Source: Areca catechu
Lineage: Eukaryota > Streptophyta > Magnoliopsida > Arecales > Arecaceae
Direction: 5' to 3'
Assembly (NCBI GenBank): GCA_021397845.1
Contig: CM038040.1
Span: 48,565,088 to 48,629,087 of the forward strand
Length of the DNA: 64,000 nucleotides
Shown: positions 46,291 to 57,518 of the stretch, piece by piece
How the letters are laid out: each line of letters opens with the position of its first letter
Position numbering within the stretch: the stretch's first letter is position 1
The notes under the pieces: model-generated
Seen by the model: only the letters and a program-made list of their open reading frames with translations
What the model was told of the DNA's origin: nothing
The model's database searches: none
Made by a program: the position numbers and the translations under genes

Positions 46291-46669
46291 ATAGAGCTAA
46301 CTGTCCATTAGAACAAAATGGGTGGCCTTCCTTCTGATGAGGCCGGCTTCTCTGCGGTCCTCTGGTAGGAGCCCGTCCTGGATGTACTTGATGTACCTGT
46401 CCATCCAGCTCGGCTCGCTGGCTACTTGTTCACCTCCTCTGGGCTTTCGTAGCTTGGATTCCCAAGATACTCGATGTAGGTGCACCCCAGCGATGAGTCC
46501 GGTAGGGTTGCGAGCCTCGACAGTGCATCCGCACGAGCATTTTCTCCACGAGGGATGTGAAAAATACGGAAGTAATGGAAGCCTGCTGTGCTCGAACGGA
46601 CCCTCTCTAGGTACTTCACCATTTGTGGATCTCGGGCCTCGTACTCTCGGAAGCTTGTTCGGCAACCAG

Positions 46670-47330
46670 TTAGGAGTCGGTGAAAACCTTCAGGCTTTGC
46701 ACGCCCAGCTCGTGGGATACCTCTAGGCCCGTGAGGTGCACTTCATACTCCGCCTGGTTGTTCTTGGAGGCGAACTTGAAGCGGAGAGCATATTCCGTCA
46801 CCACTCCATCAGAGTTGGCGAGGATGAGGCCTGCTCCGCTTCTGTCGGAATTGGAGGCACCGTCCACGTGGAGGATCCAAGGGTCTTCCCATGGTCCGGG
46901 CTCAGCTTGGCACTCCGGGGCCATCCGCTCTGGCTCCTTAGCGGGCCCTGTATATTCGACCATGAAGTTGGCTAGGACTTGGGCCTTCTGCGATGATCTC
47001 GGCTGGTATGCGATGTCGAACTCGCTCAGCATCAGGAACCATTTAGCCAATCTCCCGGAGGTTTTGGGGTGGCCTAGTATGGTCCTCAGCGGCTGATCGG
47101 TCATAACCACGATGGGATGCGCTTGAAAATAGGGCCTGAGGCGCTTAGCAGACATGATTAGTGCAAAAATGAGTTTCTCGGAGCGAGTATACCTGATCTC
47201 CGCATCGTGGAGGATTTTGTTGGTGTAGTACATTGGCTTTTGGGATCCATCCTGATCTGTGCAGACGAGAACTGAGCTGACAGCCCGGGTAGAGTAGGAT
47301 CTCTTCCCCTTCTTTCGGTCTGGATAGCAG
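46670..47330 (-). pseudogene. Tat element RNase H and second (archaeal-type) RNase H
   Basis: The first part (YYTNKILHDAEIRYTRSEKL, 47170-47233, then DQPLRTILGHPKTSGRLAKW) is the ordinary gypsy RNase H. It is followed by WILHVDGASNSDRSGAGLIL (46810-46870) and NNQAEYEVHLTGLEV to VFTDS, the extra plant archaeal-type RNase H. In live elements these degrade the RNA template. This two-RNase-H arrangement is the hallmark of the Tat lineage. A 187-codon frame is uninterrupted here, the longest in the element. Confidence 0.88.
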
Positions 47331-48528
47331 TGGTGGAGAGGCCAGGAACTCCTTCAGCTCTTCAAAGGCCGTCTTGCACTCTTCAGTCCAAGTGAAGTCA
47401 TGCATCTTGTGCAACGCCTTAAAGAAGGGGAGGTAGCAGTTGGCCGACCTTGAGATGAACCGGCTTAAGGCTGCAACCCGCCCAGTCAAGCATTGGACTT
47501 GCTTCTTGGATGTTGGATGCTCCATATCAAGGATCGCCTGGACCTTCTCCGGGTTTGCTTCGATGCCTCTCTAGGTGACCATGAAGCCGAGAAACTTCCT
47601 GGCGCCACCCCGAAAGCGCATTTTACTGGGTTGAGCCTCATTTGGTGCTTTCGAATATTGTGAAAGGCTTGGACGAGGTCGGCGACATGGTCCAAGCTCG
47701 GCTTGCTCATAATGAGCATGTCGTCCACGTACACTTGCATGTTCCGGCCAATCTAGTCCTTAAAGACCTTGTTGACCAGATGCTGGTACGTGGCCCCAGC
47801 ATTCTTCAGGCCAAAGGGTATCATCCGGTAGCAATATGTCCCTCGGTCAGTGATGAAGGCAGTGTGCTCCTCGTCCCCCAGGTGCATCCGGATCTGATTG
47901 TACCCGAAGAATGCATCCATGAAGGAGAGTAGCCTGTGCCCTGAGGTGGCGTACACTAACTGATCTATCTTTGATAGAGGAAAGCTGTCCTTTGGGCATG
48001 CCTTGTTAAGGTCGATGTAGTCTACACAGTCCTCCACTTGCCGTTGTTCTTCCTCACCATCACCACGTTCGCCAGTTAGCTCGGGTATTGTACCTCTCGG
48101 ACAAAACCGGTGGCCAAGAGTTTCTCCACTTCTTTGTTGATGGCCACCTGCCTTTCTGGGGCAAAGCTTTTCCTCTTCGATCGAATCGACCTGTGCTTCG
48201 GATCGATGCTGAACTTGTGGGTGATGATTTCAGGGAGAATACCTGGTATGTTCGTCGCTATCCAGGTGAACACATCTGCATTCACCCTCAAGAACTCCAA
48301 CAGTAGAGCCTTCTCCTTCTCGGGCAGCTGGGCTTCGATTTGCACTGTCTTCGTCTGGTCAGCCCCGAGCTGGTAAGGAAGTAGGCGCTTGATCGGGCCT
48401 CCTCTGGGATCCTGAATCTTCTGGTCGAGCTCGTCTACCTTGGAGTCCTCGGGTGCCCGGACCCTGGGAGAGTTTGGAGGCAGTGCTGCACCAACTGGGA
48501 TGCACCCCTCATCTCTCCAGTACCGCAA
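47331..48528 (-). pseudogene. Tat element reverse transcriptase
   Basis: Minus-strand frames give, in order, the palm entry (KFSIDPKHRSIRSKRKSFAP, EVEKLLATGFVREVQYP, about 48080-48210), YIDLNKACPKDSFPL with the first catalytic aspartate in LSFMDAFFGYNQI (about 47910-48030), RMIPFGLKNAGATYQ (47790-47830), and YVDDMLIMS (47710-47740) carrying the catalytic DD. The thumb follows (TGRVAALSRFISRS...FTWTEEC, 47380-47500). Stops separate the pieces, so the enzyme is inactive though all catalytic residues are present in the sequence. Confidence 0.9.
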
Positions 48529-48539
48529 GGGGTTGGGAA

Positions 48540-48960
48540 TTGCACAAGTAATCTCTTGGTAGAGACAACAGCGTCGAGGAGGTTGAGCCCAGGTCAGCCC
48601 AAAATCATGTTGTAAGCCGAAGGAAGCTTGACAACCGTGAATGTCATCATGACGGTACTCTGCCGAGGCGAGGTCCCGGCAGTGACTGGGAGAGTGATTT
48701 CTCCCTCCACCCTTACAGAGTCTCCTGTGAAACCAACAAGAGGATGTGCACAGGCTTGAGCTGAATAGAAGAAAGGTTCATCCTGGAGAAAGCATCGTAG
48801 AAAAGCACATCCGTGGAGCTTCCACTATCTACCATGATGCATTTTACATAATGCTTTGCGATCAATCTCGATGACCACAGCATCATTATTTATATTTTTC
48901 TCCCCGTCTTCCCCTTCCCCAATAAAGGGGAGTACAACCTCAGGATGCTCTGCCCCTGAG
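48540..48960 (-). pseudogene. Tat element aspartic protease
   Basis: Minus-strand reading gives DSGSSTDVLFYDAF (catalytic DSG, about 48790-48830), then after a frameshift near 48740 GFTGDSVRVEGEITLPV, then YNMILG (flap-side hydrophobic motif) and LNLLDAVVST. It matches a retroviral-type aspartic protease that would cut the polyprotein. Broken by the frameshift and a stop after MILG. Confidence 0.75.
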
Positions 48961-49168
48961 CCCTCTTGGGCGTGCGCTCGGCTCCCTAGCGTATCATCCC
49001 CACTGGTTTCTCAGTAGGGCGACCACAGCATCATTATTTACATTTTTCTCCCCGTCTTCCCCTTCCCCAATAAAGGAGAGTACAACCTCAGGATGCTCTG
49101 CCCCCTGAGCCCTCTTGGGCGTGCGCTCGGCTCCCCGATGTATCATCCCCACTGGTTTCTCAGTAGGG
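48873..49168. repeat. 148-bp tandem duplication between gag and protease
   Basis: GACCACAGCATCATTATTTA begins at 48873 and 49021, with near identity through GTTTCTCAGTAGGGCGA. It disrupts the reading frame of the Tat polyprotein. Confidence 0.9.
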
Positions 49169-49235
49169 CGATTGTCGACCGTCGGGACTGGTGGGAGGGC
49201 GACGAGTGCCTGAGAGTCTGCTTGAGGTCCGCCCC

Positions 49236-50740
49236 CTACATATCTTCCGAGGTAGCCTTTCTTAATGAGCTCTTCGATCTCCCACTTGAGATTATGGCAT
49301 TCCTCAGTGTCGTGGTCGTGGTCGCGGTGGAAATGACAGTACTTCGTCTTGTCATGCCCAAGGATGGTTTCAATGGTGGTGGGAGCCTCAGGTAGGTCTC
49401 GCCTTCGATCTCCATGAGGATCTTCGTTCTCGGGGCGAGGAGGGGAGTGAAACTCCCCTCAGAGATGGGAGTGCTTCTTGGCCTTGGTCCTAGCAGGGAG
49501 CTCTGAGCTGGCGATCCCGGCCTCCGTGTCCCAGGCGCCTCGATGGGTGTCAGCTTCTTCAGCATTTTCTTATTGAGCTCCCGCCTCATATGATCCGCCT
49601 CCTCAACGCGGATGTACTTCTGAGCTCGGGAGAGGAGCTCAAAGTAAGTCTTCCGGGGCTTCTTGTTGAGTGAGTAAGTCAGGCGAGAAGTCCTGAGCCC
49701 TTGCTTCAGAGCCAGCATTGCGATCGGCTCCTCCAGGTTGTAGATCTCCAGCGCGGCAGCCTTGAAGCGAGCCACATAGTCTCGCAGCCGCTCGCGGTCC
49801 TACTACCTGATGGAGAAGAGGCTATCTACCTCTCATGGCATCTTCTGACAGGCATCGAAGTGAGCCACGAACCTCTGCCCCAGCTGGACAAAGGAGTTGA
49901 TGCTTTCTGGCTTAAGGCGGGCGAACCGCACTCGAGCCACCTTCCAAAGAGTAGCAGGAAAGGCGCACGCATAGAAGAGCATCAGTGGCCCCTTAGACCC
50001 TCATGAGGGCTTGATAACTTTTTAGGTGGTCCAGGGGGTCGGTGGTCCCATCGTAAGGATCCACCTGCGGCATGCGGAACCGGCGGGGAATCGGCTCTAC
50101 TTGGATGTCCTAGGAGAACGGGGGGTGGACGTCGTAGCCCACTAGCTCGCTAGTGGAGCCAGGCAAGTTAGCAAACTGGTGGGACAACTTTGCCAGCTTG
50201 CGGTCATGCTCTTAGGCACTTCTCCACCATGCGCCTGATGGCTTCATCCGTCGACCCCTTTGCTGAGAGAGATGGGGAAGGTGACGTGGGTGCACGGTGC
50301 CCATGATGAGGGGCTTTGCCCTTTCTACCTTGGCGGGGTTTAGATGCCCCTCGGTCAAGGTGTGGTGAGCATCTCTCTTTGTCGGTGGACCCGGCCCGCT
50401 GTCATTTCATCGGGGTTTGATGACTACCCCGGGGGTCAGTAACGGCCTGCGGCTGCGAAGGCCTCCCATGGAAGGAATGCAGGTTATCACGGGGTGCTGC
50501 GACATGGGCCGCGGGGGTCTCTGGCTGCTGGTGAGTAGCCAAGGACCGATGCTGGTGCTGGAGCTGGCACACTACTACAGTGAGAGTGTGCATCTGTTGG
50601 GCGAGTGCGGTCAGCTGGACTTCTAGCGGAGGCAGTTGAACCGGAGCGAGTGGTTCCGTTCCCGGACCGTGTGGGTTCTCATGGGAAGGGGATTCTTCCG
50701 CACGGCTGGGAGAGGCTCCCCTCGCTCGAGTGGTCACCAT
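49236..50740 (-). pseudogene. Tat element gag
   Basis: It starts MVTTRARGASPSRAEESPSH at 50740, a common gypsy Gag opening, with a proline/glutamine-rich N-terminal part ending in a stop at 50402. After a frame change the Gag core is readable: FRMPQVDPYDGTTDP and LDHLKSYQ (about 50010-50090). Then ARFKAAALEIYNLEEPIAML to YIRVEEADHMRRE (49600-49775), the end of the retrotransposon Gag domain, and a basic tail to 49236. Gag would build the particle. At least three stops or shifts make it inactive. Confidence 0.8.
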
Positions 50741-50806
50741 CCTCCAGATAAGCTATTCGAGTGGGGCTTGAACTGGATCAGAAATCGTTCTTCTTCGCGG
50801 CCTCGC

Positions 50807-50825
50807 CCCCCTACCTGGCACGCCA
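50807..50825 (-). promoter_or_regulatory. Primer-binding site, probably tRNA-Arg
   Basis: The minus strand reads TGGCGTGCCAGGTAGGGGG, 3 nt from the LTR end. It begins TGG as all primer sites do and is close to the TGGCGCGCCAGGTAGGGG used by some Tat elements. Confidence 0.7.
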
Positions 50826-50828
50826 ATC

Positions 50829-52056
50829 TGTTGCCACCAGGATCGTCGTGGTCCGTAGCTGCTGGTGGCGTCGAAGGACGCTCGTCTGGCTCCTCTGGAT
50901 GCCTCCTGCGCCTCGGGACCTGCAAGAAACAGTGTCAATGACCTGGGCCGGGGATTCCAACAGGGGTGCTCCGACGTCAAGTCAGTGACGATCCAGGAGA
51001 ACAGATCCTCCTGGTTGAGTCCCTCGGGATGAGCTCCATGCTAGGAGGAGAGAGTATAGTGTGAATGGAAGTGAGAACGGGCTGGGAGAGGTAATGACCG
51101 AGGTGGAAGAGTCCTCATGTATGGCCCTTTTCCCTTTTTTCTCTGGCCCATCCCCATGGTTTTTTTGCTTTGCTTGCTTACTTTTGGCTTACTCTAGCTG
51201 GGTTTTTACTCTGGCTTACCTCAAGATCTCCTCGTGTCGTTAGACGTGCGCGACGAGGTATCGTGCCGTGGACGGGATGCCTCTCCAGTCAGATGGCTGG
51301 GGAAGCTTCCATGCGCTCTGACATTCCCTCTGCTTGCCCCGTTTCGAGAAGCCTGGCAGGACCTCGATCGACAGGCCGTTGCCCTCGGGACTCATGCTCT
51401 CTGGCTGGGTCCTTTTCCTGGCCGTACGGCAGGTTGGTGGAGAGTATGGCATCTTTATATGAGTTTTCTTCCCTTTTGGTGTGAGTGATAGCTGTGGGCA
51501 TTAATTGCGGCATGGCGGGTGCTGCTGTACGACCCTCAGGAGGCCCACCATCATCCTTGGGGGAGGCGCCGCTTCCTTGGTGGTTGGTGCCTCTACCCGA
51601 GCTGGGGACCGAGCTGGAGAGGTGGGGCCCAACTCCGAGGGGCTTCGCCTCAAGGCAGCTCAGCTGGGCGGAGGAGGGCTGAGCTCGACTCTGGACCAGC
51701 TGAACTTGGCTTCAGGCGAGCTCGACCTGACGGAGGTGGGCGGGGCGTAGCCCAGCCCAGGGGATCTGACCTCGGAGGGGCTCCTCGTTGCGGAGGAGAC
51801 TTGAGCTCGACTCCTGACCACGGGACCCGATCCTAAGGGGCTCGCCTTAGGTGGGGACTTATGCTCGGCTCCGGCCTAGATGTCCCGACCCGACGGGGAC
51901 CGACCTAGCGAAGGACAGAGCTCGACTTCGGCAGGCGACCTCGTTGTTCTGGGGGAGTTTAGCCCGGCGAAGGGGCCCATGTTGAAAATCCAGCATGGCG
52001 TCTGATAGAACTCCACGTCAATTTGCCCATCCCACGTCAGCGATCCAGCCATATCA
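50829..52056 (-). repeat. 5' LTR of the Tat element
   Basis: 1228 bp, GC-rich. Frames on both strands inside it recur in the other LTR and are not genes. Confidence 0.88.
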
Positions 52057-53129
52057 CTCATATTTTAAGCCATCTACACATTCGCCTGATTCAACATTGG
52101 CCATTTTCCATCTCCTTTGCCCAAGGAAAACCCAGACACTAGGCCTCCCCGATCTATTTCCATAGCCTCCGGCCAGCATCAAACACTCCATGCCACCGAT
52201 CCTCTACTGCTTCCATCCGGCAATTACTATGGAACTCGATGCTGCCGAACCCATGCCACACAAGCCAACTGCCACCACAAGCCACCTCACTGCCTCCCCT
52301 CATGATATCGACCAGCCAATCCCCTCCCTCCACGATGTTGATTCCATCTTTAACCTACGGAAGCCCGAAGCCAAGTGCACTGCACCGCTACCGACGAATA
52401 CCGGTTCATCGCCCCCATTGTGTCGTGTCCTCTTCTCCACCTGTGCTATCGTCAATTGCTGGATTAAAGTCATGCCTCCCCCTCCTTGAGTCATCGCCGA
52501 TGAAAGACCCATCAGAATCCCTCCCAATCTTCCAAGAATCATTCTCCTGTTCTATTCCGCATGCTCGTCAAAGTGTTAAAACCCCTTTCATGATCGTGAA
52601 AGCAAATGCCCTCCCTGTTATCAACTTTGGGCTAAACCAAAAAAACAAAAAAAAAGTAGAAAGAAAATATTGGATTTCAAAATTGATATTTGGAATCCAA
52701 GGACTTTATCAGACTCTTTATCTAGCCAGGATCACAACCCAACTTGGTCAACACCTCCTCTTCCAGTTTCAATCATGATCAAGTTTGTGAAAACCCTTTT
52801 CCACTTAAAATATTTAATTAATATTGGTAGTGAGTTTATTTCTTCAGTTTTATTAGATTAATATATTAATTGATTATGCTTAGCCTAACTTATGGGTAGT
52901 TTCTTAATTATCCACGATCCTAATCTCTTTTAGATCTAGGACTTTTTATTATTGCTTGTAGTTATTAAAAAAAATCTGATTATAGCTTAATCCCTTCCAT
53001 ATTAAGAAAATAATAATTAGCTAATTTTGATTTATAATTTAATTTGCTGACAATTTAAACTAAAAAATAAAAAAATAAAAATAAATAATCTGTATTGCAT
53101 CCCTAGATCATACCATCCCCATCACCGAG

Positions 53130-53570
53130 CTAAAGGGAGCTCGAGCCTGACCTAAAAATTGAATAGACTCTACTATTAGGTCCAAGCCTGGCTTGATCTA
53201 CTTCAGACCAGACTAGAAACTTAGCCCGACTTTGGGCTGGTCCAATGGGTCCGAAGCCCATTGGACCAGCCTGAGCCCAGTTCCAGTCCTACTAATTCGC
53301 AATAGAGTGGACAACTTGGCACTACGAACCCTATTTCCAAACAAAAATAGCCCAAGCCCAAGCATTATCCAACCGTTTATCATTTCCCAACTTATTTAAA
53401 TGGATTAAACAAGTTAAATAGGCTGGATTCCAAAAACTTGAACCCAATCCAAATAATAAATAAATTAAATTGTTTATGATCCAAACCTATTTAACCTAAA
53501 CTTAAACCTATTTATGGTGGTCGAATATGGGTCAAGTTAGTGGGTTGGGTCATATTTTGCCATCCCTAGC
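53130..53570 (-). repeat. hAT-like terminal sequences
   Basis: 53130-53295 is the inverted relative of 21773-21945; on the minus strand its outer end reads GTAGGACTGGAACTGGGCTC. A second end-like sequence at about 53520-53568 reads on the minus strand CTAGGGATGGCAAAATATGA then CCCAACCC, again hAT-like. The chromovirus inserted at the left part (CTCGG site). No transposase is visible. Confidence 0.45.
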
Positions 53571-53584
53571 TAGTCTGCATCTAA

Positions 53585-54092
53585 TGTGGTTAATTATTGG
53601 ATGATAATAAAGAATAAAATGAAGCATTAAAAGAAACATCATACTGGGCAATGATAGCAGAATTAAGATAGCTTTTCATTACTATAATCATTTATTATAA
53701 AATAGTTGATCCAAGTAAATTGTTGGAAATAAATTGAAAAAATCTTATGGATGATATCACATATGGATTGCAGGATATATTATAATTATGCAATTTGCAT
53801 ATTCTAGAATCACAATTAAAGGATCATGTTTTATTTGAATTTGATAAACCATTCAATAAAAATTACTATTCTCTTTCTGATTATAATCTTACGACACCTA
53901 ATAGAATCATGGTGGAAGAGCTGTGTAATAGATTATCAAGGAAAATGCTTGATTATGATGTACAATAACTAGAAACAAAATATCTGAAATTATTTTAAAA
54001 ACTAAATGACAGACAAAAGGTGATTTATGATATAGTATTAAACATTGTAAATAGAAATAAAGGCAGATTATTGAGGAAAGGGCTTGATTATG
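53585..54092 (+). pseudogene. Helitron helicase (PIF1-like) fragment
   Basis: Forward frames give LLDDNKE, EALKETSYWAMIAELR (53610-53680), then IVDPSKLL and WKNLMDDITYGLQDIL (53705-53785), then LKDHVLFEFDK, LSDYNL, VEELCNRLS and finally DRQKVIYDIVLNIVN (54010-54055). This is the segment of plant Helitron proteins just before the helicase Walker A motif. It ends where CACTA-like sequence starts. Many stops. Same strand as 26297-28350. Confidence 0.65.
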
Positions 54093-54325
54093 ATGTACAA
54101 AAAAAGATAGATTTCCCGATGCTATTTTCAATTTTTTCCGATGCTTTAAAGCGTCGGGAAAAACCTTCTCGATGCTTTAAAAAGTGTGGTAAACGCGTCG
54201 CATAGGTGAGGGTGGAAAAGGATTTTTCCGACACTTTGGGCCGCGTCGCTGTTAATCAGAGTTTTCCCGATGCTTTTAAAAGCATCGGGAATTCCAAATA
54301 TTTTTTTTTAAAAAATAAATTATCC
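54093..54325. repeat. CACTA subterminal repeat block
   Basis: GATGCTTTAAAGCGTCGGGA and its inverse occur repeatedly; the last unit GCATCGGGAATTCC followed by a T/A-run matches the inner edge of the block at 36118-36140. Confidence 0.8.
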
Positions 54326-57254
54326 TCATTGCATTTCGTACTAATGAGAATTATTTTTGCCATGGTTGGTCCTACGGTAACAGAAATTATGGTACGCTTT
54401 TGTTGTGTGGCATCCAATCATCAATTATTAGACTAATTTATGTCCAGCACTTGAAAGTTTCACATCACAAATATATATAACATGCAATCAATTTCTTTAT
54501 CAAGCATCCACTGACTAATTCTCAAACATCAAACATCTGGCTACACCACATGCATTTCTCGTGAGAGAATCTAGCTAGAATCCTATATTGTGCATCCGTC
54601 ATACCACATGCTACATAATTTTTGATAACTATTATTTAAAAAAAAAAAAAAAGCTGTCAAATAATATACATGCCGTATCTCCTTTTCTGCATAGCCGCAA
54701 ACTAAACCAAAAGTTTAAACCATCAATTTTGCTTTTATTAACAGTTCTAAGTACAAAGAGTGGAATATCTGCCATACCGTAAGTATGAACATCTCTGGCA
54801 TCTTGTCTCATTAACAACATCATTTAGTTTCTTTGAAAGATCATTATCAAATTGCTGCAGTACTAGCTGCAAGGACAATGGATGCATCAGAAGAAAATCA
54901 CACATTTATTATTGCTATTTATGGTAACTTGAACCAAAAATAGAAATTAGCATGGCTGATTCCAGACTATTACAATATGTATCTGCCAGCTTGGGGCAAA
55001 CACTTAACATGCATTAAGAACAGATCAGATGTGCGTTCTTCCTTTTCAATAATATTAGATGCACTTCTTAGTTTCTCACAAATATCGATCGATCAACAAA
55101 CTCAATGCATATGATGTGCTATATATGCATAAAACCTTTTAGTATTAATGTAATAATATTTCTAATATTAAATATTCAGGGGAATATCACTCAAAACTTA
55201 GGGATTCATTTCAAAAAACCTATTTCCACATGTGAAAGAAGCTAACCAATGGAAAGAAGGATTCAGACAAAGATTCAAAGCTAGGTCATGCAAAGAATCA
55301 AAGTGCATGACTCTGAGCATGGTCATAGTATTGAATGATGGTAAGCCTGGAATATTTTATCTTATCGAAATTAATATTTCGGATAGAAAACAATGAGGGA
55401 TTTATAATTTGAAGTACAGGAGGTCATTCAAGAGAAGCTTTTCTTATTATCATAATCAAATACCTAATGGGACTTCAAAGTTTTTCTTGTCATCTTAGAA
55501 AAAAAAAAAGAAAGTTGTTTAGTCATAAACATCCGACACTATGGCATGTAGGCCACCAGTAGATAAACAATGCAACAAGCGATTCATGGAGATATATGGC
55601 TATCCTATCATAAGCCTGGATGTTGATTGTAGAAATAATGCCAAACGCCTAAAGAAGATATTCATTCATCTCTGGAAAAGCATGTCCACAACATCAGGCA
55701 GTAATGAAGCCAAAGTAAATAATTTTAAACAGGTTTAACATGGTTAACTTCCAGGAACATTGCTAAAGGTCAGATCGCAGGAGCATGCACCTTAGCTGTA
55801 TGGGCAATCTCAAGCTGGAAGAAGCTAAATAGTGAATTTTAAGACCCAACAATTAAAAGGTCAAGAAGTAACTATGCTTTGAAATGATCACCAGATTCAA
55901 CTGCAATTGAATTCTAAGTAACTTCCGCTATTCCAAAAGCTGTAGGTTACCAGATTCAACATGATAACAGATCATCTATTAAAACATATACATTGGGCTT
56001 TGATTATGATTAAATGGCCCATTCTCTCTTCATTTATCGTGTTTATAATAATTCATTTGAGAATCTATCAATTATATGATAAAGGATCGTCCAGTGGATG
56101 AGACTCCCTCCATTGCAAAGGGTTGTTGTGGAGGGGTCACATATAACCTGTTTCCATATTTTCAACCCATCACCTATAGGTCATAATAAATTAACCTTAC
56201 TGTTGCACCAAGACTCACCCTCACCATTGTCCCAAATCAGTTATACAATAACTAAATATAAAATTAAGGGCAAATATAATAAAGTTTTCATCATTTTGTT
56301 CCCCCAACAGAATCCATTAATTGGTTGGAAGTTTAAAAATTTCCTATGTGATCCCTGTGATTGTAAACCTCCCCTCTGAAACCACCCTATACACTAAACC
56401 ATGAGGTCTTGTTGTTCAACACCCAAGACTATGTGAATTTAACCATAAATATGCCAATTTGATTTTCCCAATAACAGAATAAGAAAAGGTTATAACAAGA
56501 TTTTGCTCTTATTATAATAAAATTTTGAATGTAAAACACAAAAACATATCTAGCTTACAAATTTCTAATACACTGTAAGCATCAAGTATTTGATAACATA
56601 CCGAGTAATCATCAGGTTTTAGAATATCCAAATGAAATGTTACAATCAATAGTAAACCTCAATCATAAAATGATCAATGAAATGAGAAGAAATATGTGAC
56701 AAACACAAGAGAGCCCATACCCTGCTCAGATCTCCAGAGTTTTCACACATACTGCAGAATTATTTTGATTGCAGGAAACAACCGATTATTAAGAAGCAGT
56801 AACAAGTTCCCTCAAAGCATTTCAAGACAATACTGAAAGTTGTACTTTAAACGATAAATATCTATCTGATAATCACTCAAATCTTGAACCAGTTACTATA
56901 TATATTGACACCAACATTGTGTATCTGAGATTCTACGTGAAAGAAGAAGACATAAACACACACATGGATCATATGGTAGGAACTCTCGCTGTCCGGACAA
57001 ACAGAATTGGAGCAAATAAAGCATATTAAGAAGCAACCACGCTATCAAAAAAATGTCATACCATGATAGCAATTATGATTACATGGTTTCTGCAGCTGAG
57101 AACAATCAATTTGGATATCATACAAGCGATGATGATTTTTGGGCAAACATACACGACTTGTTAACTTCCCTGGTGGCAGAAGAGCACTTATTACTTGTGT
57201 TATCTCCGTAGAATGACATTCTTAGAATTATACAGAACGGTAAGAAGCAGATCA
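54326..57254. other. Interior of the CACTA-bounded region, no identified gene
   Basis: AT-rich, intron-like sequence with poly-A/T runs. Short frames on both strands, none recognised. The plus-strand frame 55541-55738 and minus-strand frame 54632-54823 lack family features. Confidence 0.4.
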
Positions 57255-57518
57255 TTATACAACCAATGGAGTTCTGTTGTTAAGGGAGGGTCCATGATTT
57301 CTATTGACAGGAAGAAGTACATAAACCTCATGGACCTCCTGCTTGCATACATCCCCTTTATCCCTGTCTATGGAATAGCACACGTAAATGGTGTCGATAA
57401 CGTTATCCAATACATGGACAAAGTAACCAAATACCACCATGAGCAGCAACCAAGCGAGAGCGGCAACAAGATACGTTTCTGCACCCAGAGTGCTGACAGC
57501 TTTTAAAATTGAACAAAC
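57255..57518 (-). pseudogene. Last-exon fragment of a plant choline-transporter-like (CTL/PNS1) gene
   Basis: The minus frame reads ILKAVSTLGAETYLVAALAW, a hydrophobic segment, VHVLDNVIDTIYVCYSIDRD, KGDVCKQEVHEVYVLLPV and ends TPLVV with a stop at 57255-57257. I recognise this as the C-terminal end of plant CTL-family membrane proteins (PF04515): last membrane helix and cytoplasmic tail. A cag acceptor lies at 57519-57521. The exon is intact and uninterrupted, but no earlier CTL exons were recognised to the right. It is either a captured fragment or the tail of a gene whose other exons are outside the window. Confidence 0.65.

Larger units (their letters stand above)
41852..52056 (-). mobile_element. 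Tat-lineage Ty3/gypsy retrotransposon, near full-length, inactive
   Basis: The LTRs are 41852-43081 and 50829-52056, TGTTG...CATATCA or CACATCA on the plus strand, with flanking CTCAA/CTCAT (one mismatch; the intact target has CTCAT). The minus orientation follows from the primer site beside the right LTR, the polypurine tract beside the left LTR, and all domains reading minus: gag, protease, RT, RNase H plus a second archaeal-type RNase H, integrase, then a 2-kb 3' untranslated region with an 85-bp array. The double RNase H and lack of a chromodomain place it in the Tat lineage. LTRs differ by roughly 8-10% by eye, and every domain has stops or shifts. Confidence 0.92.
33130..53124 (+). mobile_element. 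Chromovirus (Ty3/gypsy with chromodomain), 20 kb including nested insertions
   Basis: The two LTRs start TGATGAGGACATCACC (33130 and 41367). The outer ends TGATGAGG and CCCCATCA are inverted repeats flanked by identical CCGAG at 33125-33129 and 53125-53129. Left to right: 5' LTR, degenerate iMet primer site, short gag remnant with zinc knuckle, nested CACTA (35716-39999), the continuing reading frame (40003-40429), integrase C-terminus with chromodomain, and a 3' LTR split by a Tat-lineage element (41852-52056). Protease, RT and RNase H are deleted, so it is non-functional. LTRs differ by roughly 10% by eye, so it is old and inserted before its two guests. Confidence 0.9.
41367..53124 (+). 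repeat. 3' LTR of the chromovirus, split
   Basis: Parts 41367-41851 and 52062-53124 (485 + 1063 = 1548 bp) together match 33130-34673 (1544 bp). The sequences either side of the nested Tat element rejoin at ACCAAACTCA / CTCATATTT as in the intact LTR at 33600. Confidence 0.88.
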
